DNA of 64,000 nucleotides from Legionella wadsworthii DSM 21896 = ATCC 33877 (GTDB lineage Bacteria > Pseudomonadota > Gammaproteobacteria > Legionellales > Legionellaceae), in contig NZ_KL370759.1 in NCBI RefSeq assembly GCF_000701265.1, forward strand, positions 655,631 to 719,630, written 5' to 3'. The first letter of the stretch is position 1. Each line of letters begins with the position of its first letter. This document shows positions 1 to 9,397 of the stretch, piece by piece. Below the pieces are notes generated by a model. It made no database searches. It was not told the DNA's origin and saw only the letters and a program-made list of their open reading frames with translations. The position numbers were made by a program, and so were the translations under genes.

Positions 1-382
1 GGGAAGTCGAGTATAGGAAATAGCGCATAGGAAATCGAAGGGCAGAGTGGCTGGGTTTTCTTAAGATTCGTACGAACAGCACACAGATATTTCTCCCTAC
101 GCCCGCGACTTAACGCAGAATATCTCTCCCTACGCCCGCGACTTAACGCAGAATATCTCTCCCTACGCTCCGCGACCTGACGCAGAATATCTCTCCCTAC
201 GCTCCGCGACTTGACGCAGAATATTTCTCCCTACGCCCCGCGACTTGTTCGCGGGGTCCAGGGCTCGGAGAGCATAGGATCCCGCGGGCAAGCCGCGAGA
301 AGTCGAGGATAGGAAATAGAGCATAGGATATCGAAGTGGCAGAGGTGGCTGTATTTTCTAAAGATTTGTACAAACAGTAGCA
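1..382. repeat. Direct repeats flanking a tandem-repeat block
   Basis: The segment at about 1-82 reappears, diverged, at about 298-382: both copies run from an aagtcga motif through ataggaaatag and gcatagga to a tcgtac/ttgtac-aacag end. Between them lie a tandem array (87-260) and a GC-rich hairpin with arms CCCCGCGA (236-243) and TCGCGGGG (249-256). No coding pattern fits. The block lies downstream of the histidine operon. It looks like a non-coding dispersed element that has been duplicated locally; the element type is inferred. Confidence 0.7.
87..260. repeat. Tandem array of 33-34 bp units
   Basis: Units begin at 87, 120, 153, 187 and 221. The first two are 33 bp and almost identical, the next two are 34 bp, and the fifth diverges after its first half and runs into the CCCCGCGA/TCGCGGGG hairpin. 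Each contains ctccctacg followed by a Ccgcgac core and ends cgcaga. The units abut without spacers, so this is not a CRISPR array. Copy number could vary by slippage or recombination. Confidence 0.85.
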
Positions 383-392
383 CGAACTTAGG

Positions 393-1034
393 TTACTCTG
401 TAATACCTTTTTGAATAGAAGCTGAACTATCTCTATCGCGCAAACACTGTAAGACATCATAAAAATTAAGTTCGCATGTCTTTAATAAAACAAACAAATG
501 AAATATTAAATCGGCACATTCATTAACTAAGTCTTCACGATGATTTTTTACCGCTGCAATAACCACTTCAACAGCTTCTTCACCTACTTTCTGGGCACAT
601 CGGGAAATGCCGGATTCAAATAATTGCATGGTATAACTGTTTTCATTATTTGAATCAACACGCTCATTAATTAATTCGATTAATTCATGAACGAATCCCA
701 GATTAGAGTGATGCTCGGGTTGAAAACAAGTGGTATGTCCTAAATGGCATGCTGGTCCTTTAGGTAAAACTTGGATTAAAAGACTATCATTGTCACAATC
801 GACACTAATATGTTGAACCGACATGCTGTTGCCGGAGCTTTCTCCTTTGCGCCACAAACGCTTGCGGCTTCTGCTGTAGAGATTCAATTGGCCCGTAGTG
901 AGGGTCGCAATTAATGCTTCTTGGTTCATATATCCAAACATCAACACAGCGCCATTTTCGGCATTTTGCACAATGGCTGGTAACAAGCCATTCATTTTTT
1001 TCCAATCTAGAGAATTAATTTCCATATGAATCAT
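393..1034 (-). CDS. hisI: HisIE: phosphoribosyl-AMP cyclohydrolase / phosphoribosyl-ATP pyrophosphatase
   Basis: Bifunctional cytosolic enzyme for the second and third steps of histidine synthesis. The N-terminal half is the cyclohydrolase domain, with the metal-binding DCDND motif and a downstream HTTCF Cys motif. The C-terminal half (from about residue 115) is the helical pyrophosphohydrolase domain, with the KVGEEAVE motif. The 213 aa length matches the fused enterobacterial form (about 203 aa). The start overlaps the hisF stop in an ATGA, which fixes it and indicates translational coupling. It is the last gene of the operon; the repeat block follows. Confidence 0.95.
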   Translation of the reverse strand: MIHMEINSLDWKKMNGLLPAIVQNAENGAVLMFGYMNQEALIATLTTGQLNLYSRSRKRLWRKGESSGNSMSVQHISVDCDNDSLLIQVLPKGPACHLGHTTCFQPEHHSNLGFVHELIELINERVDSNNENSYTMQLFESGISRCAQKVGEEAVEVVIAAVKNHREDLVNECADLIFHLFVLLKTCELNFYDVLQCLRDRDSSASIQKGITE

Positions 1035-1798
1035 AGTCGTACCTCAATCTTTTGTTTTTTAAGAGCTGATTTAATTTCATTTATCGTTAAAATTTTGTCA
1101 TGAAAAATACTGGCAGCTAAAGCGCCATCTACCCGAGATTCAAGAAAAACCTGGACGAAGTCATTTATTTTTCCTGCACCTCCTGATGCAATTAAGGGTA
1201 CATGACACAAAGGACGCATTTTTTGTAACTGAAGTACATCATAGCCATTGCGCACACCATCCGATTGCATACAATTTAATACAATTTCCCCTGCACCTCG
1301 ATCTTGCACTTCTTTAAGCCATTCGCTTGTTTTGCGTTGGGAATTTAATGTTTTCTTCTCATCCCCTGTATATTGATATACATAATAATTATCTTCAATC
1401 CATTGGCTATCAATCCCGACGACAACGCATTGGCTTCCAAAATCCTTGCTTAATTGATCTATTAATTTAGGATTTTCTAATGCCGGGCTGTTAATGGATA
1501 TCTTATCGGCCCCGGAATTTAGTATCGATTTTGCCTGATTCAAGGAGCGAATACCACCTGCAACCGTAAACGGAATATTAATTGTTGCAGCCACTTGGTA
1601 AACCCATTGAGGACATACTAACCGTTGTTCTGAACTGGCAGTGATATCATAAAATACTAATTCGTCTGCACCAGATTTTGAATACTCCGCTGCGAGTTCG
1701 AGAATAGATCCTACTATACGATGATTGCGAAATTTAACGCCTTTTACCACTTGATTGTCTCGTACATCAAGACAAGGAATAATTCTTTTGGTCAACAT
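1031..1798 (-). CDS. hisF: HisF: imidazole glycerol phosphate synthase, cyclase subunit
   Basis: TIM-barrel cyclase subunit that works with HisH to make imidazole glycerol phosphate and AICAR. The start was placed at the ATG at 1798, giving [12 protein letters not shown]; this puts the two catalytic aspartates exactly at Asp11 and Asp130, the family numbering. The longer open frame to 1867 would translate a palindromic repeat and is rejected. Length is 255 aa (258 in E. coli). A 92 bp gap holding a REP-like palindrome separates it from hisA, and it overlaps hisIE by 4 bp. Confidence 0.96.
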   Translation of the reverse strand: MLTKRIIPCLDVRDNQVVKGVKFRNHRIVGSILELAAEYSKSGADELVFYDITASSEQRLVCPQWVYQVAATINIPFTVAGGIRSLNQAKSILNSGADKISINSPALENPKLIDQLSKDFGSQCVVVGIDSQWIEDNYYVYQYTGDEKKTLNSQRKTSEWLKEVQDRGAGEIVLNCMQSDGVRNGYDVLQLQKMRPLCHVPLIASGGAGKINDFVQVFLESRVDGALAASIFHDKILTINEIKSALKKQKIEVRL

Positions 1799-1817
1799 AA
1801 GGTACTCGCATTGTGTT

Positions 1818-1883
1818 GTAGCCGGGGTGCAGTGCAGGAAAACCAGGATTATCCAAAATCTGGGCACCTGCGCTGTACCCGAG
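1818..1883. repeat. REP-like imperfect palindrome between hisA and hisF
   Basis: A GC-rich hairpin of about 66 bp whose arms run from ccggggtgcagtgcagg to cctgcgctgtacccgag. About 13 of 17 arm positions pair directly and some of the rest form G-U pairs; an inner ccagg-att/aat-ctgg stem continues it. A partial relative (tagccggtgcagcg) occurs near 10261. It lies inside the operon and could affect expression of hisF and hisIE or mRNA stability, which is inference. Confidence 0.65.
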
Positions 1884-1890
1884 TTTATAT

Positions 1891-2610
1891 CTATATTAAC
1901 AAGGATCTAAGGTCAAAATTGTCTTGATACAATGTTAATCCCAAAATGGCTGCAGACAGACCTAAATCCTTCAATCGATTCATGTCTTCAGGATTTCGAA
2001 TTCCACCCGAAGCTTGCCAATTTATTGCAGGGAAACGTTCTACTGCTTCTTGATACAAATCAAAATTGGGTCCTAACATCATCCCATCACAAGCAATATC
2101 GGTACAAAGTATGTGTTGTACTTCGAGTTGTTCATAATAAGCCACAATATCCCATAAATTTTGGGTGGTGCTTTTTTGCCAACCATGAATGGCAGGCATT
2201 GGTATGCTATTTTGCATGTGAATATCCAAAGCCAAAATTATATTCTGTGGCGTGATTTCTTTGATAATCTGAGCTGTTAATTCAACATTTGTAAGGGCGA
2301 TACTGCCAATAACCAATTTGGATATACCTGACGAAAAGCAAAGTAAAGCTTGTTCCAGAGAACGTATTCCTCCGCCTGCCTGTACTGTAATTCCTGTGTT
2401 TTGCATGTCGCAAATTTGAGGAAGATGCTTCATGATTCCGGTGCGAGCACCATCTAAATCCACAACATGTAATCGCTTTGCACCTAACTGAGCAAAGTAA
2501 GCGGCACGTTCCACTGGTAATGAATCAAATTGAGTCATTTGATCAAATTGTCCTTGTCGTAAACGGACGCAACGACCTGCTTGGATATCAATTGCGGGGA
2601 TAAGGATCAT
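1891..2610 (-). CDS. hisA: HisA: ProFAR isomerase
   Basis: Phosphoribosylformimino-AICAR ribotide isomerase, the Amadori rearrangement of histidine synthesis. It is a TIM barrel homologous to HisF. The first strand carries the catalytic aspartate as MILIPAID (Asp8); VVDLDGA and the [12 protein letters not shown] loop give the second catalytic region and the phosphate-binding half barrel ends in the SGGI motif. At 239 aa it is normal for the family. An 80 bp gap without a gene separates it from hisH upstream. Confidence 0.95.
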   Translation of the reverse strand: MILIPAIDIQAGRCVRLRQGQFDQMTQFDSLPVERAAYFAQLGAKRLHVVDLDGARTGIMKHLPQICDMQNTGITVQAGGGIRSLEQALLCFSSGISKLVIGSIALTNVELTAQIIKEITPQNIILALDIHMQNSIPMPAIHGWQKSTTQNLWDIVAYYEQLEVQHILCTDIACDGMMLGPNFDLYQEAVERFPAINWQASGGIRNPEDMNRLKDLGLSAAILGLTLYQDNFDLRSLLI

Positions 2611-2690
2611 ACAGCCTCCTGTATATTTTAATTCATTGTATTGATCTGATTTATCGCATCACTGCGACATCTCAGACTGTTTAGAAAATG

Positions 2691-3287
2691 TCAATTTGCC
2701 TTAAATGACAAAAAATTATTTAAGAGATTCAAACCTGTTTCTGCAGATTTTTCTGGGTGAAACTGCATCCCCCAAATATTATTTTTTTGAATAATTGCAG
2801 CAAAAGGCTCTCGATAATCACAATAGGCTAAAGCATAATCGCTTTCAAAAAGCGCATAGCTGTGAACGAAATAAACATAATCATTCTCTTTTAATCCTTG
2901 CTTTAAAAATGTTTCCTTGCTCCAGTGCAATTGGTTCCACCCCATGTGGGGCACGGGATAACCCTCCTGGTGAGGGAAACGTTGTACTCTCCCAGGAATC
3001 ATTCCCAAACAACAAACATCACCTTCTTCACTGTATTCAAGTAATAATTGCATGCCAAGGCAAATTCCTAGCATTGGTTGTTCGAGCGATACAATGGTGT
3101 CAATCAGTTCGAATCGCCGTAAAGCTTCCATACCGTAAGTTGCAGTGCCTACTCCTGGCAAAATCACATGGCTTGCTTGCTTGATTTTTTTGGCATCGTG
3201 GGTTAATTGAAAATCAAAACCCAATCTTTTTATTGCATTTCCTAAAGAAGTTAGGTTTGTCCCACTGACATCGATAATGGCAATCAT
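2691..3287 (-). CDS. hisH: HisH: imidazole glycerol phosphate synthase, glutaminase subunit
   Basis: Class I glutamine amidotransferase that feeds ammonia to HisF. The nucleophile elbow GICLGMQ places Cys76, and QFHPEKS provides His177 and Glu179 of the triad. The oxyanion region is LPGVGT. At 198 aa the protein is full length. The ATG overlaps the hisB stop by 4 bp (ATGA), so the start is well fixed and translation is probably coupled to hisB. Confidence 0.95.
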   Translation of the reverse strand: MIAIIDVSGTNLTSLGNAIKRLGFDFQLTHDAKKIKQASHVILPGVGTATYGMEALRRFELIDTIVSLEQPMLGICLGMQLLLEYSEEGDVCCLGMIPGRVQRFPHQEGYPVPHMGWNQLHWSKETFLKQGLKENDYVYFVHSYALFESDYALAYCDYREPFAAIIQKNNIWGMQFHPEKSAETGLNLLNNFLSFKAN

Positions 3288-4342
3288 AAAACACCCTTGG
3301 TAGAAGGCAAAAATTTATTTGTTTTCATACAGGCTTGCGCTAAAGCCCTTCCTAATGATTTGAAGCATGCTTCAATCATGTGATGGTGGTTCTGTCCTTT
3401 AACTTCAATATGAATGGTTGCTCCAAGCGCAGTTGCTAAGGAGTTAAAAAAATGTGGAACCATTTCTGTTGCCATACCCCCGACAAATTCACGGGTAAAT
3501 TGACCCTTGAATTCGCAAAATCCTCTGCCTGAAATGTCTATGGCAATAGAAGCTAAAGATTCATCCATGGGTAAGATGAAACCATAACGATTAATTCCCC
3601 ATTTATCTCCCAAGGCTTTTTTTAACCCTTCTCCCAAAGCGATTGCTGTATCCTCGATTAAGTGGTGATCATCTACTTCAATATCGCCTTTGGCGTATAA
3701 CTCCAGATTAAAGCCGCCATGCTTTGCTACTTGTTCCAACATGTGGTTAAAAAATGGTATAGGGGTATTAATCGAGCCAATCTGATCCATATCTAAAATC
3801 AAGTTTAATTCGATGTTTGTCTCTTTTGTTGTTCTTTGAATCGCTGCCGTTCTTTTTTGATTTAGTATTTTTTGTACAATTTGCTCCCATCCATGCTCTT
3901 TAGAAACGGGTAGAAATTTAACCCCTATATTATCAGCAAGTTCTCTATCGGTATCTCTGTCTCCAATCACCCAAGAAAATGACTTATTGATTGTCCTTTC
4001 TTTAAGGAATTGATCTAAAAGACCTGTTTTGGGTTTTCGGCACAAGCAACAGTCTTCTGGCATGTGCGGACAAATAAAAATTTCATCAAAAAAAATACCC
4101 TGTGAAGAAAAAAGATCCAGGGTAAAATCATGACAAATTATAAAATCATCTTCTGGAAATGCAGGTGTACCAATTCCATTTTGGTTGCTCACCATAACCA
4201 ATCGATAGCCTTCTTTTTGTAATTCCAACAATGCTGGAATGACAAGGGGGGCCAGTTTAATTTTATCCAGGGAATCTACTTGAAAATCAAAAGGTTCTTC
4301 AATTAAGGTTCCATCACGGTCAATAAATAAGATTTTTTGCAT
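3284..4342 (-). CDS. hisB: HisB: histidinol-phosphatase / imidazoleglycerol-phosphate dehydratase
   Basis: Bifunctional enzyme. The N-terminal domain is a HAD phosphatase with the DxD motif as FIDRDGT at residues 7-13, and it has a zinc-binding [14 protein letters not shown] cluster. The C-terminal domain is the dehydratase, with the metal-binding [16 protein letters not shown] and QNHHHMIEA motifs. At 352 aa it matches the fused enterobacterial protein (355 aa). The ATG at 4342 has a CAGGAAA ribosome site; the longer frame to 4384 is rejected. It begins inside hisC, a 23 bp overlap, and overlaps hisH by 4 bp. Confidence 0.96.
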   Translation of the reverse strand: MQKILFIDRDGTLIEEPFDFQVDSLDKIKLAPLVIPALLELQKEGYRLVMVSNQNGIGTPAFPEDDFIICHDFTLDLFSSQGIFFDEIFICPHMPEDCCLCRKPKTGLLDQFLKERTINKSFSWVIGDRDTDRELADNIGVKFLPVSKEHGWEQIVQKILNQKRTAAIQRTTKETNIELNLILDMDQIGSINTPIPFFNHMLEQVAKHGGFNLELYAKGDIEVDDHHLIEDTAIALGEGLKKALGDKWGINRYGFILPMDESLASIAIDISGRGFCEFKGQFTREFVGGMATEMVPHFFNSLATALGATIHIEVKGQNHHHMIEACFKSLGRALAQACMKTNKFLPSTKGVL

Positions 4343-5411
4343 TTTGTTTTCCTGAAACATTATTTTGAAAAGCAGCCACAGCACGAATTAATAATTCATT
4401 TTGCAACGCACTCCCTACAGTGATTCGTAGATGATCCTGTAAGGAAGAGTTTGAAGAAAAACTTTTAATCGCGATGCCTTGATCGGCCAACCAAGAAAAT
4501 AATTCTTTCGCATACTGTGTTTTAACTAGAACAAAGTTGGTTTGCGATGGATATACTTTCTCAATCAGAGTACATTGTTGTAATTCCTTAATGAGGCATG
4601 TTCTCAATCCTTTAATGGTTTTTAGTGATTGTGAAAACCAATCTGATTGTTCTATTGCACGTAGCGCTAAATCAAGGACGACATTGGACAAAGGGTAGGG
4701 ACCAATAATTTTGTTCAGTGTGTTGATAATATGGGCCTGAGATAAAATAATCCCCAAACGCAGATTGGCTAAACCGTATGCTTTAGAAAGCGTACGTAAG
4801 ACAATTAAATTATCAAACTGTGGAATAAGGCATGTTGCACTTTGAGCCTCAGCAAACTCAATGTATGCTTCATCAACGACAATAACCGAACGATTTTTAT
4901 ATTCCTCACAAAGCATTGCAATGAAATCCAGGCCAAATAAATTTCCTGTTGGATTATTGGGATTACACAGGAAAATGACCTTACACTTATTTTGCCAATG
5001 TCTTCGGATATCACCTGAGCGAAGTTGAAAATTGTTTAAAGAATTTAATGGACATTCAATAAGTTGTGCTTGCTGTAAAGAAACATAAAAAGAATACATG
5101 GAAAACGTCGGAGAGAATTGCATGCATGCATCTTGTCCTGGATTTAAAAATAAGCGAGTGACCAGATCAATACCATCATCTGATCCTCGAGTGAGCATCA
5201 ATTGGTCTCCATCCACTTGATAACATTGTGCTAATTGCTTTTGAAGCTGGTCCTGTAGGTCTTTCTCAGGATAAAAATTTAAATGAATCGAGTTTTCTAA
5301 TGCAGACCATGGAAGTTCGTTTGCATGTAACCGAAGAGTCTTGGAGTAGTTACCAGAAGAATAAGGTTGAATTTTCAATAGTTCAGGACGAACCAATCTG
5401 AGTATGGACAT
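4320..5411 (-). CDS. hisC: HisC: histidinol-phosphate aminotransferase
   Basis: Fold-type I PLP aminotransferase converting imidazole acetol phosphate to histidinol phosphate. Visible marks are LHANELPW near the N-terminus, the CNPNNPTGN substrate/PLP loop, DEAYIEF with the PLP-pyridine aspartate, and [14 protein letters not shown] with the Schiff-base lysine. At 363 aa it is normal. It starts directly after the hisD stop, and the ribosome site CTGGAG lies within the end of hisD. Confidence 0.95.
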   Translation of the reverse strand: MSILRLVRPELLKIQPYSSGNYSKTLRLHANELPWSALENSIHLNFYPEKDLQDQLQKQLAQCYQVDGDQLMLTRGSDDGIDLVTRLFLNPGQDACMQFSPTFSMYSFYVSLQQAQLIECPLNSLNNFQLRSGDIRRHWQNKCKVIFLCNPNNPTGNLFGLDFIAMLCEEYKNRSVIVVDEAYIEFAEAQSATCLIPQFDNLIVLRTLSKAYGLANLRLGIILSQAHIINTLNKIIGPYPLSNVVLDLALRAIEQSDWFSQSLKTIKGLRTCLIKELQQCTLIEKVYPSQTNFVLVKTQYAKELFSWLADQGIAIKSFSSNSSLQDHLRITVGSALQNELLIRAVAAFQNNVSGKQNAKNLIY

Positions 5412-6707
5412 TTAAATCTCCAGTGAGTCAAGCCTGATTTGAACGGCTTGTGCGTGCGCATCCAATCCTTCAATTTGAGCCAAAGCAATTGCCGATGGAC
5501 CTAGGTTTTCAATTCCTTCTTTGCTAATCGTTTGCACGTTGAAGTGCGTTAGGAAATCGAGTGTACTAAGGCCACTATGATTTTTAGCAAATCCATTAGT
5601 CGGCAAAACATGGTTCGATCCGGTTACATAATCCCCGAGAGTTTCCGCAGCCCATGGTCCGAGGAATAGAGTACCCACTGATGATATTCCATCTACCCAG
5701 GATTCTGCATCGTCACGATTGATGATTAGATGTTCCGGAGCATAAGTGTTAATGATGTTTAATTGCTCTTTCTTATCCGGGCACACAATCATCAGGCTAT
5801 TTGCCAATGCCTTTTGAATAATATGTACCCTTGATAGTGTTTTAAATTGAGTTTGCAATTCTTGATTAACCCGCTCGGCCATGTTCAAGCTGTCGCAAAT
5901 TAATAGAACTTGAGAGTCAACTCCATGTTCTGCCTGTGCCAATAAATCAGCAGCCAGAAATGCCGGGTTTGCCTGACAATCGGCAAGAACCATCACTTCT
6001 GAAGGTCCTGCGGGCATATCTATAGCAGCTCCGCATGGATCTGAGGCAACTATCGTTTTAGCTTCTGTGACATAACTGTTTCCAGGCCCAAATATCTTAT
6101 TGACTTTAGTAACGGTTTCAGTCCCATATGCCATAGCAGCAATGGCTTGCGCCCCACCAAGCGCATAGATGGTCTCTATGCCGCATAGTTTCGCAGCGAC
6201 CAATAAATGCTCGTTGATTGAACCTGAAGCATCAGGAGGGGTACAAAATACTTTGATTGGACATCCAGCAACAAAGGCAGGAACTGCTTGCATTAATAAA
6301 GAGGATATTAATGGGGTGTTATTTCCTCCTGGAACATACAAACCCACCCGTTGAATTGGCCTGTACGTGCTTAATATATTTACTCCTTGTGCAGTCAATA
6401 TATTTTTATTTTCAGGTAAAAGAGCTTGATGGTAGATGGTAATGGTTTTAATGGCATTTTTTATTGCAGCCAGGGATTGTCTACTTATACTTGCGTTTTC
6501 AATTGTATTTTTTGGAACCTGCAAATTATCTAAACGTGCGCCATCAAACTGCTCCGTAAATGAAAATAATGCCTGGTCTCCTAAGTGACGTACTTTATTA
6601 ATAATTTCTTGTACGGTATTTTTAAAGGAGTTTTTTGGAACTGGCCGAGCCAAACAAGTTTTCTTTTTATCTTCGGAAAGAGATTGCCAATCTATAATCG
6701 GTAACAT
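5412..6707 (-). CDS. hisD: HisD: histidinol dehydrogenase
   Basis: NAD-dependent, zinc-containing enzyme for the last two oxidations to histidine. The family core is clear: GLYVPGGN, the FGPGNSYVTEAK segment, AIDMPAGPSEVMV and AEHGVDSQ, then the catalytic YAPEHLI. Two adjacent ATGs (6710 and 6707) follow a GGAG site formed by the end of hisG; 6707 gives the better 7 nt spacing and a 431 aa protein (434 in E. coli). The open frame continues upstream to 6731 inside hisG but has no support there. Confidence 0.95.
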   Translation of the reverse strand: MLPIIDWQSLSEDKKKTCLARPVPKNSFKNTVQEIINKVRHLGDQALFSFTEQFDGARLDNLQVPKNTIENASISRQSLAAIKNAIKTITIYHQALLPENKNILTAQGVNILSTYRPIQRVGLYVPGGNNTPLISSLLMQAVPAFVAGCPIKVFCTPPDASGSINEHLLVAAKLCGIETIYALGGAQAIAAMAYGTETVTKVNKIFGPGNSYVTEAKTIVASDPCGAAIDMPAGPSEVMVLADCQANPAFLAADLLAQAEHGVDSQVLLICDSLNMAERVNQELQTQFKTLSRVHIIQKALANSLMIVCPDKKEQLNIINTYAPEHLIINRDDAESWVDGISSVGTLFLGPWAAETLGDYVTGSNHVLPTNGFAKNHSGLSTLDFLTHFNVQTISKEGIENLGPSAIALAQIEGLDAHAQAVQIRLDSLEI

Positions 6708-6711
6708 CATA

Positions 6712-7590
6712 CTACTCCAACATTTTTTCAATAGGTAACACTAGAATGGAGCTGGCCCCTAGTGCTTGTATTGTTTCTAAGGTATTCCAAAATACACGCT
6801 CACTTGAAACAACATGAACGGCTACTTTATCTATATTTCCAGGCAAAGGCAGAATTGTGGGTGATTCGGCGCCAGGTAATTTTTCCGCAATGGATTGGAG
6901 GGCAGATTTAGGGGCATGAAAAACGATGTATTTTCTTTCCTGAGCTTGTTGTACTGCTTGGATTCTTCTTGCAAGCATGTCAAACAAGTCTTGGAACATA
7001 GATGAGGACTGATCACTCTGTATTAATACGGCTTGGCTTAATAGTACTGTATCGACTTCATTGAGTTTGTTGTCTTCTAAAGTTTGACCGCTTGAAACAA
7101 GGTCACAAATCGCATCAGCCATACCCATTCGCGGAGCGACTTCAATTGAACCCGATAACACAAGGGTTTCGGCACATATTTTTTTGTCGTTTAAATATTG
7201 ATTGAGTAAATTAGGATAACTGGTAGCGATACGTTTGCCGTCCAGACTTCCTGGACCTTGATATTCAAAGGATTCAGGAACCGCAATGGATAAACGGCAG
7301 GTACAAGTCCCTAATATCGCAGATGTTTTGTATAATTTCTGCGGATTAGACAGCGAAGCTTCCAGTAAGACATTTTCCCCTACAATTCCTCCATCACATA
7401 AACCATCGAATACTAAAATGGGAATGTCATCATCACGTACAAAAAGTAAATCAATAGGAAAATTATCTACATGCGTCAGCAAACTATTTGGTTTCATTCT
7501 AAATTTTAAACCACATCGTTGTAAAAGGCTTAAAGACTCTTCAGACAAACGTCCTTTTTTTTGCAATGCTAAACGTAAACGGCTTTTCAT
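6712..7590 (-). CDS. hisG: HisG: ATP phosphoribosyltransferase, long form
   Basis: Catalyses the first, feedback-controlled step of histidine synthesis. RLRLALQKKGRL opens the catalytic domain, and the PRPP-binding loop is the EVAPRMGMADAICDLVSSG region. At 292 aa it is the long form, with a C-terminal ACT-like regulatory domain (about residues 220-292), so it should be inhibited by histidine directly without HisZ. The start overlaps the stop of the upstream regulator by 4 bp, so the two genes are translationally coupled. Confidence 0.95.
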   Translation of the reverse strand: MKSRLRLALQKKGRLSEESLSLLQRCGLKFRMKPNSLLTHVDNFPIDLLFVRDDDIPILVFDGLCDGGIVGENVLLEASLSNPQKLYKTSAILGTCTCRLSIAVPESFEYQGPGSLDGKRIATSYPNLLNQYLNDKKICAETLVLSGSIEVAPRMGMADAICDLVSSGQTLEDNKLNEVDTVLLSQAVLIQSDQSSSMFQDLFDMLARRIQAVQQAQERKYIVFHAPKSALQSIAEKLPGAESPTILPLPGNIDKVAVHVVSSERVFWNTLETIQALGASSILVLPIEKMLE

Positions 7591-7883
7591 GGTAACTCCA
7601 ATTTCTTAGCAATGAGTTCATATCCACCAGTACCAAAACTTAAACAGCGTGCCACACGAGTGATTGTGGTGACACTGACGCCCGTTTGTTCATGAATGGT
7701 GCGATAGGGGATGCCTTGCCTCAATAATGGAACAACCTGCCAACGATCCGCCATCGCTTCGAGTTCAGCAGGAGTACATAGATCAGTAAAAAAGCGCAAC
7801 GCTTCTTCTTTAGTTTCAAGCAAGCTGATGGCCTGCATCAGATCATTAAGTGCCGTGTGTTTGACAGTAGTATGTGTTTTCAT
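7587..7883 (-). CDS. YerC/TrpR-family repressor heading the his operon
   Basis: A 98 aa all-helical DNA-binding protein of the TrpR-like YerC/YecD family. FTDLCTPAELEAMADRW is the family signature, followed by a helix-turn-helix in IPYRTIHEQTGVSVTTITRVARCL (first half IPYRTIHEQTGVS). It lies first in the operon and overlaps hisG by 4 bp, which suggests it is made with, and controls, the histidine enzymes. The effector ligand is not evident from sequence; histidine is a guess from context. A near-perfect palindrome sits 4-27 bp upstream of its start codon. Confidence 0.85.
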   Translation of the reverse strand: MKTHTTVKHTALNDLMQAISLLETKEEALRFFTDLCTPAELEAMADRWQVVPLLRQGIPYRTIHEQTGVSVTTITRVARCLSFGTGGYELIAKKLELP

Positions 7884-7886
7884 GGT

Positions 7887-7910
7887 AATGTATTAGTGTG
7901 TTAAAACATT
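7887..7910. promoter_or_regulatory. Candidate operator of the his operon
   Basis: A 24 bp inverted repeat with outer arms AATGT/ACATT and inner arms TTA/TAA pairs 8 of its 9 outer positions around a GTGTGT centre. It lies just upstream of the regulator start codon, in the expected place for autoregulation of the operon. Its half-sites resemble the spaced symmetric operators of TrpR-type proteins in design, not in exact sequence. Binding is inferred. Confidence 0.5.
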
Positions 7911-7981
7911 AAAGCAATAGTACAGTGTATTTTTTTAGCAGTCAATATTTTATTGGTCATCAATTGGTAGAGAAGTGGATC

Positions 7982-7995
7982 CCCGCCAGCGCGGG
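7982..7995. terminator. GC-rich hairpin downstream of pyrE
   Basis: Arms CCCGC (7982-7986) and GCGGG (7991-7995) enclose a CAGC loop, between the pyrE stop and the his promoter region. No proper U-tract follows on the minus strand. It could be a weak terminator for pyrE or a member of the dispersed GC-rich palindromes. Confidence 0.4.
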
Positions 7996-8057
7996 ACTCC
8001 TATCAATATGGATTTTATGGAAATATTACAATAGATAGAATTTCTATAGAGTCAGAA

Positions 8058-8690
8058 CTAGCAACCATAAATGGATTGGTATGCCTCAAGCTTTTTGACT
8101 TGCTCGTTTTGATCTATTTTTTTTAGGTAATCAATTAAATCAAATAAATTAATAATTGAGTAAACATCAATTCCTTGTGCCTTAATTTCCGATAAAGCGG
8201 ATTCCTTTGTTGTTCCTTGTTCACAACGATCTAAAGCAATAATCACTCCAGATAATTGCCCCCCATTTTCCTTAATTAATTGTTGGGACTCTCTAAAGGC
8301 AGTACCCGCAGTAATGACATCATCAACGATAATGGTTTTTCCAGATAAAGGTGCGCCGATCAATTGGCCTCCTTCCCCATGATCTTTAACTTCTTTTCGA
8401 TTAAATGTAACAGTAGTGTCTTTTCCTAATTCAGCTAATGCAATAGCAGTTGCGGTGGCTAGCGGTAACCCTTTATAGGCTGGTCCAAATAAGTGTTCAA
8501 ATGGAGCTTTTTGTTCTAGTAATGTTTGGGCATAGAATTCACCTAATAACCGTAGAGCGTTTCCTTGATAGAACAAACCGGCATTAAAAAAATAGGGACT
8601 AATACGTCCTGATTTTAAAGTAAATTCTCCAAATTTTAATACGTTGCAATCAAGTGCTAATTTTATAAAAGCTGATTTCATCTGATTCAT
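8058..8690 (-). CDS. pyrE: PyrE: orotate phosphoribosyltransferase
   Basis: Forms OMP from orotate and PRPP in pyrimidine synthesis. The PRPP-binding motif is [14 protein letters not shown], with the flexible catalytic loop around [12 protein letters not shown] and an N-terminal substrate region [20 protein letters not shown]. At 210 aa it equals the E. coli enzyme (213 aa). The ATG at 8690 has a GGAA site seven bases upstream. It is a monocistronic gene with its own promoter region. Confidence 0.95.
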   Translation of the reverse strand: MNQMKSAFIKLALDCNVLKFGEFTLKSGRISPYFFNAGLFYQGNALRLLGEFYAQTLLEQKAPFEHLFGPAYKGLPLATATAIALAELGKDTTVTFNRKEVKDHGEGGQLIGAPLSGKTIIVDDVITAGTAFRESQQLIKENGGQLSGVIIALDRCEQGTTKESALSEIKAQGIDVYSIINLFDLIDYLKKIDQNEQVKKLEAYQSIYGC

Positions 8691-8749
8691 TGTGTATTTC
8701 CATTAGAAAAAAAAATTATAAAGATAAGGATTTTTTTAAAAAATCCTTA
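8691..8749 (-). promoter_or_regulatory. pyrE promoter with T-tract at the start site and an upstream palindrome
   Basis: On the minus strand a TATAAT box (8715-8720) is followed directly by eight T residues and then C, about 24 bases before the pyrE ATG. Transcription would start in or next to the T-tract, as in pyrimidine-sensitive promoters that use reiterative initiation. A perfect 12 bp inverted repeat with a one-base centre (8725-8749) lies just upstream. No good -35 box is visible. Confidence 0.5.
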
Positions 8750-8911
8750 ACAATCAATAAAAAGCTGCTATGCTAATCTATATGTATGGAATTTTTTCCT
8801 ACATATGTGTTTGTTTATATATACTCAGCGCTTAATAGTAAATATTTTTGAGCTGAAAATAAACATTTGTACTAGATTGGATAGTAGAGCTTAAGACAAA
8901 GGGGATAGCTA

Positions 8912-9127
8912 ATGTCGCAAAGAGAAACGGGCCATGTAAAATGGTTCAATGAGAAAAAGGGATTTGGATTCATCATTAATGAAAACGGTGACGATATTTT
9001 TGTTCATTATAAAGATATCCAAGGTGTTGGATTTAAAACTCTTCATGAGAATGATCCTGTATCCTTTGTGCTTGATAAAGGACCTAAAGGATTAAAAGCA
9101 CAAGACGTTACAATTATTACTGAATAA
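8912..9127 (+). CDS. Cold-shock domain protein (CspA family)
   Basis: A 71 aa single cold-shock domain that binds single-stranded RNA or DNA, probably as an RNA chaperone. It opens with GHVKWFNEKKGFGFI, containing RNP1, and continues with DIFVHY, which is RNP2. The start has a strong AAGGGG ribosome site. The intergenic leader is about 200 bases, long enough for the structured 5' UTR typical of csp genes, though I cannot place the transcription start. Which E. coli paralogue it corresponds to cannot be told. Confidence 0.93.
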   Translation: MSQRETGHVKWFNEKKGFGFIINENGDDIFVHYKDIQGVGFKTLHENDPVSFVLDKGPKGLKAQDVTIITE

Positions 9128-9397
9128 GTAAGTAACGACCAAATACTCTCAGCTATCACGGCGTGTTAAGTATAACCTAGGCCAAGGATTCGCCAAAACC
9201 TGGGTTGCTTCTCATGCAATGGATTTCTGAAATTTGGCTTGTATCAAACTAGGATGGATTATTGCCTTATTTGTAAGGTTATTAACCATTAAAATCCTTT
9301 TTATTGTCAATTTCTATAGATAATAAGTCTACACCCTTGAATTTTTTTAAATTATCTTCATATAACTTATCCTTATTTATGCGAATTGGGGTGTGGT

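Noticed and set aside
87..260. Regular 33-34 bp repeats as a CRISPR array
   Set aside because: The units abut with no unique spacers, and no cas genes are present.
197..460. Plus-strand 87-codon frame
   Set aside because: It runs through the repeat block and into the end of hisIE on the opposite strand; codon pattern and hisIE evidence rule it out.
1799..1867. N-terminal extension of HisF
   Set aside because: It would translate a palindromic repeat, and the internal ATG puts the catalytic aspartates at the family positions.
8911..9127. Fusion of the cold-shock gene with the next gene
   Set aside because: The stop at 9125-9127 is clean and 270 bases separate it from the PhzF-like gene.
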